NCBI RefSeq assembly: GCF_009914055.1
Contig: NZ_CP028271.1
Span: forward strand, 3,410,001 to 3,474,000
Length of the DNA: 64,000 nt
Direction: 5' to 3'
DNA from: Mixta intestinalis
GTDB taxonomy: Bacteria; Pseudomonadota; Gammaproteobacteria; Enterobacterales; Enterobacteriaceae
The notes beneath the pieces are model-generated. The model was not told the DNA's origin. It was given only the letters and a program-made list of their open reading frames with translations, and made no database searches. The position numbers were made by a program, and so were the translations under genes. Shown here one piece after another: positions 46,012-54,833 of the stretch (the stretch's first letter is position 1; every line of letters starts with the position of its first letter).

Positions 46012-46965
46012 TTACAGCCAGTTTTTACGCTTAAAGTAGAGGTAGGGTGCCAGTCCCGCAAGGATCATCAGACCAATCGCGCCGGGATAGCCGAAGCTCC
46101 ATTTCAGCTCCGGCATAAACTCGAAGTTCATGCCATAGCTGGAGGCAACCAGCGTCGGCGGCAGGAAGACCACCGATACCACCGAGAAGATTTTGATGAT
46201 GCGGTTCTGCTCGATATTGATAAAGCCCATCGCCGCCTGCATCAGGAAGTTGACCTTCTGAAACAGCGATTCATTGTGCGGCAACAGCGATTCGATATCG
46301 CGCAGGATTTCACGTGCCTGCTCCAGCTGGGTGCCAGGCAGACGCGCCTTACGCACCAGAAAATTGAGCGCGCGCTGGGTATCCATCAGACAAAGGCGCA
46401 CCTTCCAGCCGATATCTTCCAGTTCCGCCAGCGTTGAAAGCGCCTGATCGAACTCATCGCCCTGCTGCCCTTCCATAATAACGCGGCTGAGCTTTTCCAG
46501 ATCGCTGTAGATATTTTCAATTTCATCCGCCAGCTGTTCAATTTTGGTTTCGAACAGATCCAGCAACAGCTCATAAGCATTACCGTCGATCAGCGTCTGG
46601 CTACGGGCGCGCATACGATAGAGGCGAAACGCCGGTAGTTCGCGTTCGCGTAGCGTGTAAAGGCGGCCTTCGCGAATGGTAAACGCTACGGTGGCGTTGC
46701 CCGCATGGTCTTTGGCATCTTCATAGAAAAAGAAGGAGTGGATATGCAGACCGTCCTCGTCTTCGAAGAAGCGTGCGGATGCCTCGATATCTTCCAGTTC
46801 AGGACGGGTCGCCAGGCTCTGGCCCAGCTCACTTTGTACGCGCTCGCGCTCCGCCTCTTCCGGTTCAATAAGATCGACCCAAACCGAAGAAACCAGATCT
46901 TCCGGCGTATCTTCCAGTTCCAGACGGGTAAGGCGGCTGTGATCCAGTTTAAAAGCGCTCAGCAT
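46012..46965 (-). CDS. corA: Magnesium/cobalt transport protein CorA
   Basis: CorA is the pentameric Mg2+/Co2+/Ni2+ channel of the inner membrane. The 317-residue protein has a large cytoplasmic funnel domain and two C-terminal helices joined by the selectivity loop [11 protein letters not shown], ending in the basic [10 protein letters not shown]. It has a 227-nt leader with a 17-codon upstream ORF (corL-like), as known in Salmonella, where Mg2+ controls Rho termination in the leader. Confidence 0.97.
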   Translation of the reverse strand: MLSAFKLDHSRLTRLELEDTPEDLVSSVWVDLIEPEEAERERVQSELGQSLATRPELEDIEASARFFEDEDGLHIHSFFFYEDAKDHAGNATVAFTIREGRLYTLRERELPAFRLYRMRARSQTLIDGNAYELLLDLFETKIEQLADEIENIYSDLEKLSRVIMEGQQGDEFDQALSTLAELEDIGWKVRLCLMDTQRALNFLVRKARLPGTQLEQAREILRDIESLLPHNESLFQKVNFLMQAAMGFINIEQNRIIKIFSVVSVVFLPPTLVASSYGMNFEFMPELKWSFGYPGAIGLMILAGLAPYLYFKRKNWL

Positions 46966-47192
46966 AGCTGTACTCCCAATTTGTCATTCAAACGGGACAA
47001 TACGCCAGAACACAGAAACCTGAGTTTCAGTCAGTGATAAACGCTAACTCGCGCGACGGGGAAAGAGGTCGCTGACAACCGCAAAGGCTACCAGCATAAG
47101 AGGATGGCCTTAGGGGTTGTACCTGTTGATAAGGTGATTGAGCCAGCATCGACTGGGAGTGTCCAAGGCGAAAGTCCTCTTAGGGTAATCGT
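46966..47192 (-). promoter_or_regulatory. corA leader region (Mg2+-responsive type)
   Basis: About 227 nt between the predicted transcription start and corA. The segment AAGAGGA near its 5' end can pair with TCCTCTT just ahead of the small ORF, and CCAG-tcgatg-CTGG forms a local stem, so alternative foldings are possible. In Salmonella the corA leader couples corL translation to Rho-dependent termination; similarity here is inferred from layout and the small ORF. Confidence 0.65.
47044..47097 (-). CDS. corL: corL-like leader peptide
   Basis: A 17-codon ORF, MLVAFAVVSDLFPRRAS, inside the corA leader and ending 78 bp before corA. Position and small size agree with the Salmonella corL uORF whose translation controls Rho access. 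It has only a weak ribosome site (AAGG 10 bp upstream). I recall corL by role; identity to its exact sequence is not verified. Confidence 0.6.
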   Translation of the reverse strand: MLVAFAVVSDLFPRRAS

Positions 47193-47198
47193 GCGCGC

Positions 47199-47227
47199 AT
47201 GTTACGCTGAGACGAAAAAGGCGTCAA
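47199..47227 (-). promoter_or_regulatory. corA promoter
   Basis: TTGACG (47222-47227), 17-bp spacer, TAACAT (47199-47204) on the minus strand, placing transcription start near 47192. Confidence 0.7.
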
Positions 47228-47348
47228 GCGCAGCCGGACGCCATCATCAAACGTCTGACCAGGTGACAGCCAGACGTTAGCACACCGCATCTCATCGCCG
47301 GATTAACGTAGCCAGCGACAAAACACGGTGCCGAATAAGCGGCTGAAA

Positions 47349-49511
47349 TTATACTGCTTCAAGGCGCGCATAGGCGGCTACCAGCCACTTGATGCCCTGT
47401 CCCTGAAAAGCGACCTGCAAACGACTGTGCCCGCCGCTGCCTTCCAGATTGATAATCGTACCTTCGCCAAATTTAGCGTGGCGCACGCGCTGGCCCAACG
47501 TAAAGCCGCTGTCATTCTGCGCCATTGGCGTTCCCATACGCTGATGATTAACCGGACGGCTAACGCTGGCGCGCAGGCGTACTTCATCAACGCACTCTTC
47601 CGGCAGCTCGCCGATAAAGCGCGACGGGCGATGATAAACCTCTTTGCCGTACAGGCGGCGAGTTTCCGCGTAGGTCAGCGTCAGCTTTTTCATCGCACGA
47701 GTAACGCCGACATAGGCAAGACGACGCTCTTCCTCCAGCCTGCCGCCTTCATCAAGCGACATCTGGCTGGGAAACATTCCCTCTTCCATGCCGACGATGA
47801 ATACCTGGCTAAACTCCAGCCCTTTCGCCGCGTGCATGGTCATCAGCTGTACCGCATCCTGCCATTTATCCGCCTGGCCTTCTCCCGCCTCCAGCGCAGC
47901 GTGCGACAGGAAGGCCTGTAACGGCATCAGATCTTCGTCTTCTTCCTGGTAGCTGTACTGCCGCGTGGCGTTGACCAGCTCCTCTAAGTTTTCGATACGC
48001 GCCTGGCCTTTTTCGCCCTTCTCCTGCTCATACATCAGCCACAGCCCGGAATCTTTGATCACCCGGTCGGTCTGCACGTGCAGCGGCAGTTCGGCAGTTT
48101 CCTGTGCCAGCGAATCCACCAGTTCGGTAAAGCGTTGCAGCGCAGCGGCGGCACGTCCGGCCAGCGCTTTCTCCTGCAACAGCGCGCGGCTTGCCTGCCA
48201 TAGCGTCAGCTGACGATCGCGTGATGCCTGGCGCACTACATCAAGCGTGCGATCGCCGATGCCGCGCGTTGGCGTATTAACCACGCGCTCAAACGCCGCG
48301 TCATCGTTGCGGTTGGCAATCAGGCGCAGATAGGCCAGCGCATCCTTGATTTCCTGACGTTCAAAGAAGCGCATGCCGCCATAGATACGGTACGGCATGC
48401 TGGCCTGCAACAGCGCCTCTTCCAGCACACGCGACTGGGCGTTGCTGCGATAGAGGATAGCGCAGTCGTTCAGCGCACCGCCGTTCTCCTGCCAGACTTT
48501 AATGCGGTTGACGACGAAACGTGCCTCATCCAGTTCATTGAAAGCGCAATAAAGCGAAATTGGATCGCCGTCGCTGCCGTCAGTCCACAGCTCTTTACCG
48601 AGGCGTCCATTATTATTGGCAATCAGGGCGTTAGCCGCTTTCAGAATGTTATTGGTTGAGCGATAGTTTTGCTCAAGGCGAATGGTTTCTGCCCCAGGAA
48701 AATCGTTCAGGAAACGCTGGATGTTTTCTACCTGCGCACCGCGCCAACCATAAATAGACTGATCGTCATCACCAACGATCATCACCCGGTTACCGTCACC
48801 AGCCAGCAGGCGAATCCAGGCGTACTGGATGCTGTTGGTATCCTGAAACTCATCCACCAGGATGTTGGTAAAGCGTTCGCGATAGTGATTAAGGATGTGC
48901 GGTTTATTGAGCCACAGCTCATGAGCGCGCAGCAGCAGTTCGGCAAAATCGACCAGCCCGGCGCGATCGCACGCTTCCTGATAGGCCTGATAGATACGCA
49001 GCCAGGTTTGTTCAACCGGGTTGTTGTAGCTTTCAATATGCTGCGGACGCAGGCCATCATCTTTCTTGCCGTTGATGTACCACATCGCCTGGCGCGCAGG
49101 CCACTGCTTATCATCCAGATTCATCGCTTTGATCAGGCGCTTCAGCAGGCGCAGCTGATCTTCACTGTCGAGAATTTGAAAATCCTGCGGCAGGCCCGCG
49201 TCAAGATGGTGTGCACGCAGCAGACGGTGCGCCAGGCCGTGAAACGTCCCGATCCACATGCCGCCCTGACTGGTGCCGATCAGCTGTTCAATACGATGGC
49301 GCATTTCCGCTGCGGCCTTGTTGGTAAAGGTGACCGCCATAATCGAATAGGGCGAGCAGTTCTCTACCGTTAGCAGCCAGGCGATACGATGCACCAGCAC
49401 GCGTGTCTTGCCGCTGCCCGCGCCCGCCAGCACCAGCAGGTTGTTGCGCGGTGCCGCAACGGCCTCGCGCTGTTTATTATTCAGGCTGTTTAGCAGGTCA
49501 GAAACGTCCAT
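47349..49511 (-). CDS. uvrD: DNA helicase II (UvrD)
   Basis: UvrD is the 3'-5' superfamily 1 helicase of nucleotide-excision and mismatch repair. From ATG 49511 it has 720 residues, the E. coli length; GTG 49517 is discarded. Motifs are GAGSGKT (Walker A), VDEFQDTN, DDDQSIYGWRGA, the YAETRRLYG region and the C-terminal Tudor-like LGQRVRHAKFGEGTI that binds RNA polymerase. A LexA box sits 38 bp upstream. The E. coli genes yigF/yigG between corA and uvrD are missing here. Confidence 0.97.
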   Translation of the reverse strand: MDVSDLLNSLNNKQREAVAAPRNNLLVLAGAGSGKTRVLVHRIAWLLTVENCSPYSIMAVTFTNKAAAEMRHRIEQLIGTSQGGMWIGTFHGLAHRLLRAHHLDAGLPQDFQILDSEDQLRLLKRLIKAMNLDDKQWPARQAMWYINGKKDDGLRPQHIESYNNPVEQTWLRIYQAYQEACDRAGLVDFAELLLRAHELWLNKPHILNHYRERFTNILVDEFQDTNSIQYAWIRLLAGDGNRVMIVGDDDQSIYGWRGAQVENIQRFLNDFPGAETIRLEQNYRSTNNILKAANALIANNNGRLGKELWTDGSDGDPISLYCAFNELDEARFVVNRIKVWQENGGALNDCAILYRSNAQSRVLEEALLQASMPYRIYGGMRFFERQEIKDALAYLRLIANRNDDAAFERVVNTPTRGIGDRTLDVVRQASRDRQLTLWQASRALLQEKALAGRAAAALQRFTELVDSLAQETAELPLHVQTDRVIKDSGLWLMYEQEKGEKGQARIENLEELVNATRQYSYQEEDEDLMPLQAFLSHAALEAGEGQADKWQDAVQLMTMHAAKGLEFSQVFIVGMEEGMFPSQMSLDEGGRLEEERRLAYVGVTRAMKKLTLTYAETRRLYGKEVYHRPSRFIGELPEECVDEVRLRASVSRPVNHQRMGTPMAQNDSGFTLGQRVRHAKFGEGTIINLEGSGGHSRLQVAFQGQGIKWLVAAYARLEAV

Positions 49512-49548
49512 AAGCACCGTCAGTCAGGAAAATGCACCAGTGAAGCCA

Positions 49549-49564
49549 CTGGATATTTGTACAG
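49549..49564 (-). promoter_or_regulatory. LexA (SOS) box of uvrD
   Basis: On the uvrD strand CTGTACAAATATCCAG, close to the E. coli uvrD box CTGTATATATACCCAG including its atypical CCAG end. It predicts DNA-damage induction. Confidence 0.85.
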
Positions 49565-49568
49565 AAGA

Positions 49569-50285
49569 TTATAACAACGCGGTCAGCGATGCCAACTGCG
49601 TAATTTCAACATGCGGCAGCAGCCGCGCATCCGGGATATGCATCAGATTACCCGCACGCAGGTTGATCCAGCACGCCTGCATACCGCAGCGTACCGCGCC
49701 AGCCACATCAGTAGTGAGATCATCGCCAACGTGGAGGATGTTTTCCGGCGCAATAGCCAGCCGCTGCGCCGCCAGGTGATACATGTCTTCAAAAGGTTTG
49801 GCGCGCCCATGCGGGCCCGCTCGCAGCACAAACTGAAAATAGCGATCGAGGCCGAACAGATGTGGCTCCGCGTTACCGTTAGTAATTGCGACCAGCGGCA
49901 CTTTCTCCGCTAACGCGGCCAGCGTGTCATGCGTTTCCTGCGGCACGCTGATCTGGCTACGCCAGTGGGCGAAAACCTCCATTACTTTATCCGCGCCTTC
50001 CCGCGCTTCATCAGAAGAAAGGCCGACATTCAGCATCGCCTGTTCAACGGTACGCCGTCGCCATTCGGTGACGTCATGATAGATATCTGGCTCCTGGGCC
50101 AGCAGCTGATCCCGCAGCTGTTGATAAGCTTCGGTAGAGAAACCGCTCAGCTCCGGGTGATAGCCCTGCAAGAAGCGGTGCGATTCCACCGTGGTTTTAA
50201 TGATCACCGGATGATTATCATACAGCGTATCATCCAGATCGAACGTGATCGCGTTGATCGGCCTGAGCCGACGATAAAAATGCAT
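49569..50285 (-). CDS. yigB: HAD-family phosphatase YigB
   Basis: YigB dephosphorylates FMN and the riboflavin intermediate 5-amino-6-(5-phosphoribitylamino)uracil and influences persister formation in E. coli. The 238-residue protein has motif [13 protein letters not shown] at residues 15-26, motif II ITNGN and motif [15 protein letters not shown]. It overlaps xerC by one base (TGATG), at the end of the dapF-yigA-xerC-yigB run. Confidence 0.94.
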   Translation of the reverse strand: MHFYRRLRPINAITFDLDDTLYDNHPVIIKTTVESHRFLQGYHPELSGFSTEAYQQLRDQLLAQEPDIYHDVTEWRRRTVEQAMLNVGLSSDEAREGADKVMEVFAHWRSQISVPQETHDTLAALAEKVPLVAITNGNAEPHLFGLDRYFQFVLRAGPHGRAKPFEDMYHLAAQRLAIAPENILHVGDDLTTDVAGAVRCGMQACWINLRAGNLMHIPDARLLPHVEITQLASLTALL

Positions 50286-51193
50286 CAGGATTTCCCTCGT
50301 TTGGCGCGCGGATGCGCCGCATCATACACCGACGCCAGGTGTTGAAAGTCGAGATGGGTATAAATTTGCGTGGTCGAGAGGCTGGCATGGCCCAGCAGCT
50401 CCTGAACTGCACGCAGATCGCCGCTGGATTCCAGCACATGCGTGGCAAACGAGTGGCGCAGCTTATGCGGATGAATATGGCTGCTGGTGCCCTGCTTTAC
50501 GCCCCACTCGGCAAAGCGTTTCTGTACGTTGCGCTGTGAAATGCGCCGTCCTTCTTTCGAGATAAACAGCGCATCGCTCTCCGGCGCAAAAAATTCACGC
50601 AGCGCCAGCCACTTCTTCACCCACTCTACTGCGGTACGACCAATCGGCAGACGGCGCTCTTTACTGCCCTTCCCCGTGACCCATACTTCGCCTGCCTCAA
50701 GATCGAGATGACGGCAGTCAATACCCACCAGTTCAGAAAGACGCAGCCCGGCGCCATACATCACTTCCATCATGGTACGATCGCGCACCGCCAGCGGATC
50801 GCTCTGGTCAATATCCAGCAGCTGATTCACTTCATCGACGTCGATATTTTTCGGCAGATGACGTGCGGCGCGCGGGGCAGAAACGCCCTTCGCCGGATTC
50901 GCCTTCAGCGCGCCCTGGCTAACCATCCAGTCAAGAAAGCTGCGCAGTGCGGAGAGTCGCAGCGCCAGGCTGGCAGGCTGCAACCCGGCGCGACGGCTAC
51001 GGGCCACCAGCGAACGGACGTGGGCAGGCTCCAGCCGCGACCAGTCGGCAATCTTCAGTTCATCCAGCAGCTGAATCACCGTATCAAGCTGGCGCGCATA
51101 GTTTTTATGCGTTAACGGGCTAAGCTGACGCTCTACCTTTAAGTAGCGCAGAAAGCCCTCGACGGCGGCCCGCAGCGGAAGCGCTTCACTCAT
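50285..51193 (-). CDS. xerC: Tyrosine recombinase XerC
   Basis: XerC with XerD resolves chromosome dimers at dif with FtsK. The 302-residue protein has the N-terminal SAM-like core-binding domain and the catalytic residues Arg ([13 protein letters not shown]), Lys ([10 protein letters not shown]), His-x-x-Arg ([12 protein letters not shown]), His ([15 protein letters not shown]) with the Tyr nucleophile in TQIYTH. It overlaps the upstream gene by 4 bp. Confidence 0.96.
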   Translation of the reverse strand: MSEALPLRAAVEGFLRYLKVERQLSPLTHKNYARQLDTVIQLLDELKIADWSRLEPAHVRSLVARSRRAGLQPASLALRLSALRSFLDWMVSQGALKANPAKGVSAPRAARHLPKNIDVDEVNQLLDIDQSDPLAVRDRTMMEVMYGAGLRLSELVGIDCRHLDLEAGEVWVTGKGSKERRLPIGRTAVEWVKKWLALREFFAPESDALFISKEGRRISQRNVQKRFAEWGVKQGTSSHIHPHKLRHSFATHVLESSGDLRAVQELLGHASLSTTQIYTHLDFQHLASVYDAAHPRAKRGKS

Positions 51194-51894
51194 GCACGCG
51201 CCACCCAGCGGCCCAGCAGTTCCGGCAGCATCAGCGCCAGATAGTGCAGTAATAGCGTGCCCTGGCCGGGCTGATAATGATGCGTATCGCGGCTGCTGAA
51301 AATCAGCACGCCCAGTTCACCGCGCTCGCCAAACAGCGACATCGCCACCGATCCTACCGAACGCGCCTGCGGCAACAGCAACAGCAGTTCCGGCCCGTTA
51401 AGCGAACCAAGATAATGCTGCGCTTTACCAAGCCGCTGAATACGCACCGGCTCGAACGCCTGGCGCGACAGCGCCAGCTGCGTAAAACTGGAAGGTGCCC
51501 CCAGCCGCCAGCGATCGCTGAACAAGCGCACATCAGCGCTTGCCAGGCCCAGATCGCGCGCCCAGCGTTGCAGCCGGTTAAGCATCTCCTGCAAAGACGA
51601 TGCTGAAGCTAAATGGCCCTGCAAACTTAACAGCCGATCGAAAAGCTGATGGTTTGCCGAAGCCTGTTCCATCAGCTGGGTAATTTCGTTTTCCAGCTGA
51701 TGAATATGATTGCGCTGACGCGCCATATGCCATTCTACCAGCGAAACAGTACCGCGCACCGGGTGCGGCACCGCCATCTGTTCAACCTGCCGCGCATGAC
51801 GAATAAAGAAATCTGGATGTTGCAGCAGATAATCACATACCGCTTCGTCATCCAGCACCAGCTCAGCGGTGGTCTGTTCTTCGACCTGTTTCAT
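51190..51894 (-). CDS. yigA: DUF484 family protein YigA
   Basis: A 234-residue DUF484 protein with GAF-like fold, function unknown. The N-terminal [15 protein letters not shown] is a family hallmark and is followed by a coiled segment ([14 protein letters not shown]). It is coupled by 4-bp overlaps to dapF upstream and xerC downstream, the classic gammaproteobacterial operon. Confidence 0.92.
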   Translation of the reverse strand: MKQVEEQTTAELVLDDEAVCDYLLQHPDFFIRHARQVEQMAVPHPVRGTVSLVEWHMARQRNHIHQLENEITQLMEQASANHQLFDRLLSLQGHLASASSLQEMLNRLQRWARDLGLASADVRLFSDRWRLGAPSSFTQLALSRQAFEPVRIQRLGKAQHYLGSLNGPELLLLLPQARSVGSVAMSLFGERGELGVLIFSSRDTHHYQPGQGTLLLHYLALMLPELLGRWVARA

Positions 51895-52715
51895 AAATGA
51901 ATAAACCCATCATAAACATGCGTGGCCGGTCCGGTCATATAGAGTGGATGACCCGGCCCTTTCCAGGCGATATGCAGCGTGCCGCCCGGCAGATCGACGC
52001 GGACTTTTTCCGCCAGCAACCCCTGTTGGATGCCGCTGGCTACCGCTGCACAAGCTCCGCTGCCACACGCCTGCGTTTCACCTGCGCCGCGCTCATAGAC
52101 GCGCAGGCGAATATGTTCAGGACTCACCACTTCCATAAAGCCCACGTTTACCCGTTCCGGGAAACGCTCATGGCTCTCCAGAATCGGCCCCAGGGTTTCC
52201 ACCGCCGCCGTTTTGATGCTGGCGACCTGAATGACGCAGTGCGGATTTCCCATCGAGACCACGCCGAACATAAGGGTTTGTTCCGCAACACGCAGCAGAT
52301 AGAGGCTTTCCGCCTTGTTGGCGCGAAACGGCACCTGTTGCGGTTCAAAATTCGGTTCACCCATATTCACCCGCACCAGCTCATCGCCAGTAACGCTGAG
52401 CACCATGCGTCCGGTTTGGGTACTGACGCGAATATCGCTTTTGTTCGTCAGCCCTTTCAGGCGGACAAAACGGGCAAAACAGCGCGCACCGTTGCCGCAC
52501 TGTGCCACTTCACTGCCGTCGGCGTTAAAAATACGGTAGTGGAAATCGAGATCGGGATCGTAAGGCGGCTCGACGATCAATAGCTGATCGAAGCCGATGC
52601 CCAGATGACGATCCGCCAGACGGCGGATCAACTCCGGCGAGAAATAGACGTTTTGCGTAACGGCATCAACAACCATAAAGTCATTGCCAAGACCGTGCAT
52701 TTTTGAGAACTGCAT
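51891..52715 (-). CDS. dapF: Diaminopimelate epimerase
   Basis: DapF interconverts LL- and meso-diaminopimelate for lysine and peptidoglycan. From ATG 52715 (GGAG upstream) it has 274 residues, as in E. coli; earlier ATGs at 52742/52739 lack a ribosome site. The two catalytic cysteines are in CGNGARC and [11 protein letters not shown]. It lies behind lptM. Confidence 0.96.
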   Translation of the reverse strand: MQFSKMHGLGNDFMVVDAVTQNVYFSPELIRRLADRHLGIGFDQLLIVEPPYDPDLDFHYRIFNADGSEVAQCGNGARCFARFVRLKGLTNKSDIRVSTQTGRMVLSVTGDELVRVNMGEPNFEPQQVPFRANKAESLYLLRVAEQTLMFGVVSMGNPHCVIQVASIKTAAVETLGPILESHERFPERVNVGFMEVVSPEHIRLRVYERGAGETQACGSGACAAVASGIQQGLLAEKVRVDLPGGTLHIAWKGPGHPLYMTGPATHVYDGFIHL

Positions 52716-52744
52716 TTTCTGCTCCGCCGGCTGGGCCATCATCG

Positions 52745-52975
52745 TTACTGCGTCGCTTGTTGGTTCGCATCCGGGCTGGTCAGGCTATTCTCCTGCTGGC
52801 CATCCGGCTGGGTTGCCGTTGAAGTTGAAGAAGGCGCGATCTGCTCTACAGGCGGCTGAGACGCACTCTGTTTTGGCTTATCCTGCGGCGGAAAATAGAG
52901 CGGCCCTTTCAAACCGCAACCGGCCAGGCTGCTTAACGCCAGCGTCATTGCCAGCAGACAAATGATTTTCTTCAT
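52745..52975 (-). CDS. lptM: LPS assembly lipoprotein LptM (YifL)
   Basis: LptM is a small outer-membrane lipoprotein that helps LptD oxidative maturation and LPS export. The 76-residue precursor has signal [20 protein letters not shown] with lipobox LAGC (Cys20), then the conserved [10 protein letters not shown]. The C-terminal part is Gln/Ser/Thr-rich and longer than E. coli (67 residues). ATG 52975 follows AGGA. Confidence 0.93.
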   Translation of the reverse strand: MKKIICLLAMTLALSSLAGCGLKGPLYFPPQDKPKQSASQPPVEQIAPSSTSTATQPDGQQENSLTSPDANQQATQ

Positions 52976-53142
52976 GCTCTTCCTGCTTATGTTTAATGCG
53001 TTTACCTGGTTGCTTATCATCGCAGCTGACTTCGGAAAAGCAACAGGAAAAGGTAATGTGGCGTGCTACCTCTCACTGTTGACGAACGATGTAGTAAAAT
53101 CCAGCGACACGTATACTGCGCCAAAACCTGAAGGATGCAATG

Positions 53143-53463
53143 ATGAATGACAGTGAATTTCACCAGCTGGCAGATAGCCTGATGCTGACGCTTGAGGAAC
53201 AGCTCGACGCCTGGGATGGTGATAGCGATATCGATTATGAAATCCATGCCGGTATCATGACGCTCAGCTTCGAGAACGGCAGCAAAATTATTATTAACCG
53301 TCAGGAACCTCTGCATCAGGTTTGGCTGGCAACCAAAGGCGGCGGTTACCACTTTGACTATCGCGACGGCCAATGGATCTGTAACCGCAGCGGCGGCAAT
53401 TTCTGGCAGCTGCTGTCAGAAGCCTGTAGCGCCCAGGCGGGCGAGCCGGTGGTGTTGCGTTGA
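53143..53463 (+). CDS. cyaY: Frataxin-like iron-sulfur protein CyaY
   Basis: CyaY binds iron and modulates IscS in Fe-S cluster assembly. The 106-residue protein has an acidic first helix and the [20 protein letters not shown] frataxin strand region. AAGGA at 53131-53135 suits ATG 53143 (or ATG 53140). In E. coli it is adjacent to cyaA; here two extra genes intervene. Confidence 0.95.
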   Translation: MNDSEFHQLADSLMLTLEEQLDAWDGDSDIDYEIHAGIMTLSFENGSKIIINRQEPLHQVWLATKGGGYHFDYRDGQWICNRSGGNFWQLLSEACSAQAGEPVVLR

Positions 53464-53517
53464 TCGCCTGCCTGGATCTGCGGCGCTCCAGGCAACAAAG
53501 TTTCTACCGGTCTGTTT

Positions 53518-53946
53518 TTACAGTGAGTATTTAGTCAGAAAGACCGTCTGGCCCGATGTATCGCGCCATATATAAATGTTGGGGGAGGAGTGGCCATCCT
53601 TTTCCCAACGTTGACCAAACTCATCATCAGAGACATGCTGGTATCCCAAAGTCGTCAAATACTTTTCTAACGTCGCCGTTTCCGTTGCGCCATTAAAGAC
53701 AATCCCGCTGATCTCAGGAGAAGGGCCGTCCATCCGGCGAAAGCGGAAGTAATAGTCATCCGTAATACGCGGCGCATTCTTAATATCTTCATCGACAAAA
53801 AGGCGATAAAGCCTCCGCTCGCTCTGTTTAAAACCGGGATTCCGCTCTGCCTCATTTATCAGGCTGGTATTGATGTAAAAAAAGTCAGCAACGTTAATTA
53901 CCAGCACCACCAGTAGTAGCGTCAGCACCCACTTAAGCCATTTCAT
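53518..53946 (-). CDS. Uncharacterised membrane-anchored protein
   Basis: A 142-residue protein I do not recognise. It begins KWLKWVLTLLLVVLVINVADFF, a single N-terminal transmembrane or uncleaved signal segment (about residues 5-23), followed by a soluble, probably periplasmic domain rich in aromatic and charged residues. Its ATG overlaps the stop of the upstream gene (ATGA), so translation is coupled. Together they are inserted between cyaY and cyaA. Could be a partner, chaperone or immunity-type protein for the upstream gene product; this is speculation. Confidence 0.75.
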   Translation of the reverse strand: MKWLKWVLTLLLVVLVINVADFFYINTSLINEAERNPGFKQSERRLYRLFVDEDIKNAPRITDDYYFRFRRMDGPSPEISGIVFNGATETATLEKYLTTLGYQHVSDDEFGQRWEKDGHSSPNIYIWRDTSGQTVFLTKYSL

Positions 53947-54692
53947 TTTTTCTTAACGTTCCATCCGACGGTGACCTGCGTTCCGGCGTCGATACGACGA
54001 ACGATATCAGAATCAAACCGGGTAAATGGTCTGAGCGACATCATAAAATTTGGCAGCCTGCCTTTATAAGGAATATGAGGAACACGTGTATCAGCGGGAT
54101 CCGGAAACAGCAGCGGATTAAATCCTCTGTTTTTAAAACCGCCCAGCGCGCCATAGTAGTCCCAGCGCCGGACCGCCGCCTCTTTACTGACGATTTTCAG
54201 CCACGGCCAGTAATTTTGCGGCTTCACGACTTTATAAAAGCCCAACAGATCGGAAACCAAATCTTCTGCGCTGAAGCCGCTGTCGGTGTACCAGCTAAAA
54301 AAGGGCATCGACTGCCAGTTCTCAAACGCAATCGCCGTTTCCATCATCAGCGCCAGCGTAATGCTATGCCTTTCGGCAAGCGATCGCCCGCGTTTGATAT
54401 TCCAGCGCGAACAGCGACCGGTACTAAATGATTCTAACGACATCGTTTGCCGATACTTAACCAGATAATAGGGTTGCCCACTGGCCTCGCCTCTCTGCAT
54501 TTGTCCAAGGCAATCCGTTATATCATCCCCGCGCGCGTGTCCTAAATCTATCCAGCCTAAAATTTCCGAATAGACCAGCCCGTACTCTCTGGACCTTGGT
54601 GCCCATGGGTCAATAATATCGTCACGTTTGCTCATAGCTATTTCTGCGCCATTGTTAAGGCAACGTTCAGCAAAAGAACGCCAGTTTGCCAT
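53943..54692 (-). CDS. Uncharacterised protein, DUF4056-like
   Basis: A protein of up to 281 residues with uncertain start. Candidates are TTG 54788, ATG 54692 (249 residues, used here) and ATG 54635 (230 residues); none has a clear ribosome site. The segments GWIDLGHARGDD near its start and GFSAEDLVSDLLGFYK later resemble the DUF4056 family as I recall it; a His and several aromatic residues are conserved-looking, but no catalytic assignment is justified. DUF4056 proteins I recall have signal peptides; here the N-terminus is short or eroded. It is coupled to the membrane-anchored gene downstream. Confidence 0.6.
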   Translation of the reverse strand: MANWRSFAERCLNNGAEIAMSKRDDIIDPWAPRSREYGLVYSEILGWIDLGHARGDDITDCLGQMQRGEASGQPYYLVKYRQTMSLESFSTGRCSRWNIKRGRSLAERHSITLALMMETAIAFENWQSMPFFSWYTDSGFSAEDLVSDLLGFYKVVKPQNYWPWLKIVSKEAAVRRWDYYGALGGFKNRGFNPLLFPDPADTRVPHIPYKGRLPNFMMSLRPFTRFDSDIVRRIDAGTQVTVGWNVKKK

Positions 54693-54833
54693 AAGCAAAA
54701 TAGAGCAGAGACGCAGCAACGCGCCTAAGACCTGTCGCAAAAATACACTGAGAGAAGTGGCGATCCGGTTAACACCTGATATCGGCAATCAGACGGGCTG
54801 CGCTGATAACGCCAAAAGTACAGTGCGTTCGGC

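Noticed and set aside
47328..47921. 197-codon frame antisense to the end of uvrD
   Set aside because: Shadow of the conserved UvrD C-terminus; no independent evidence.
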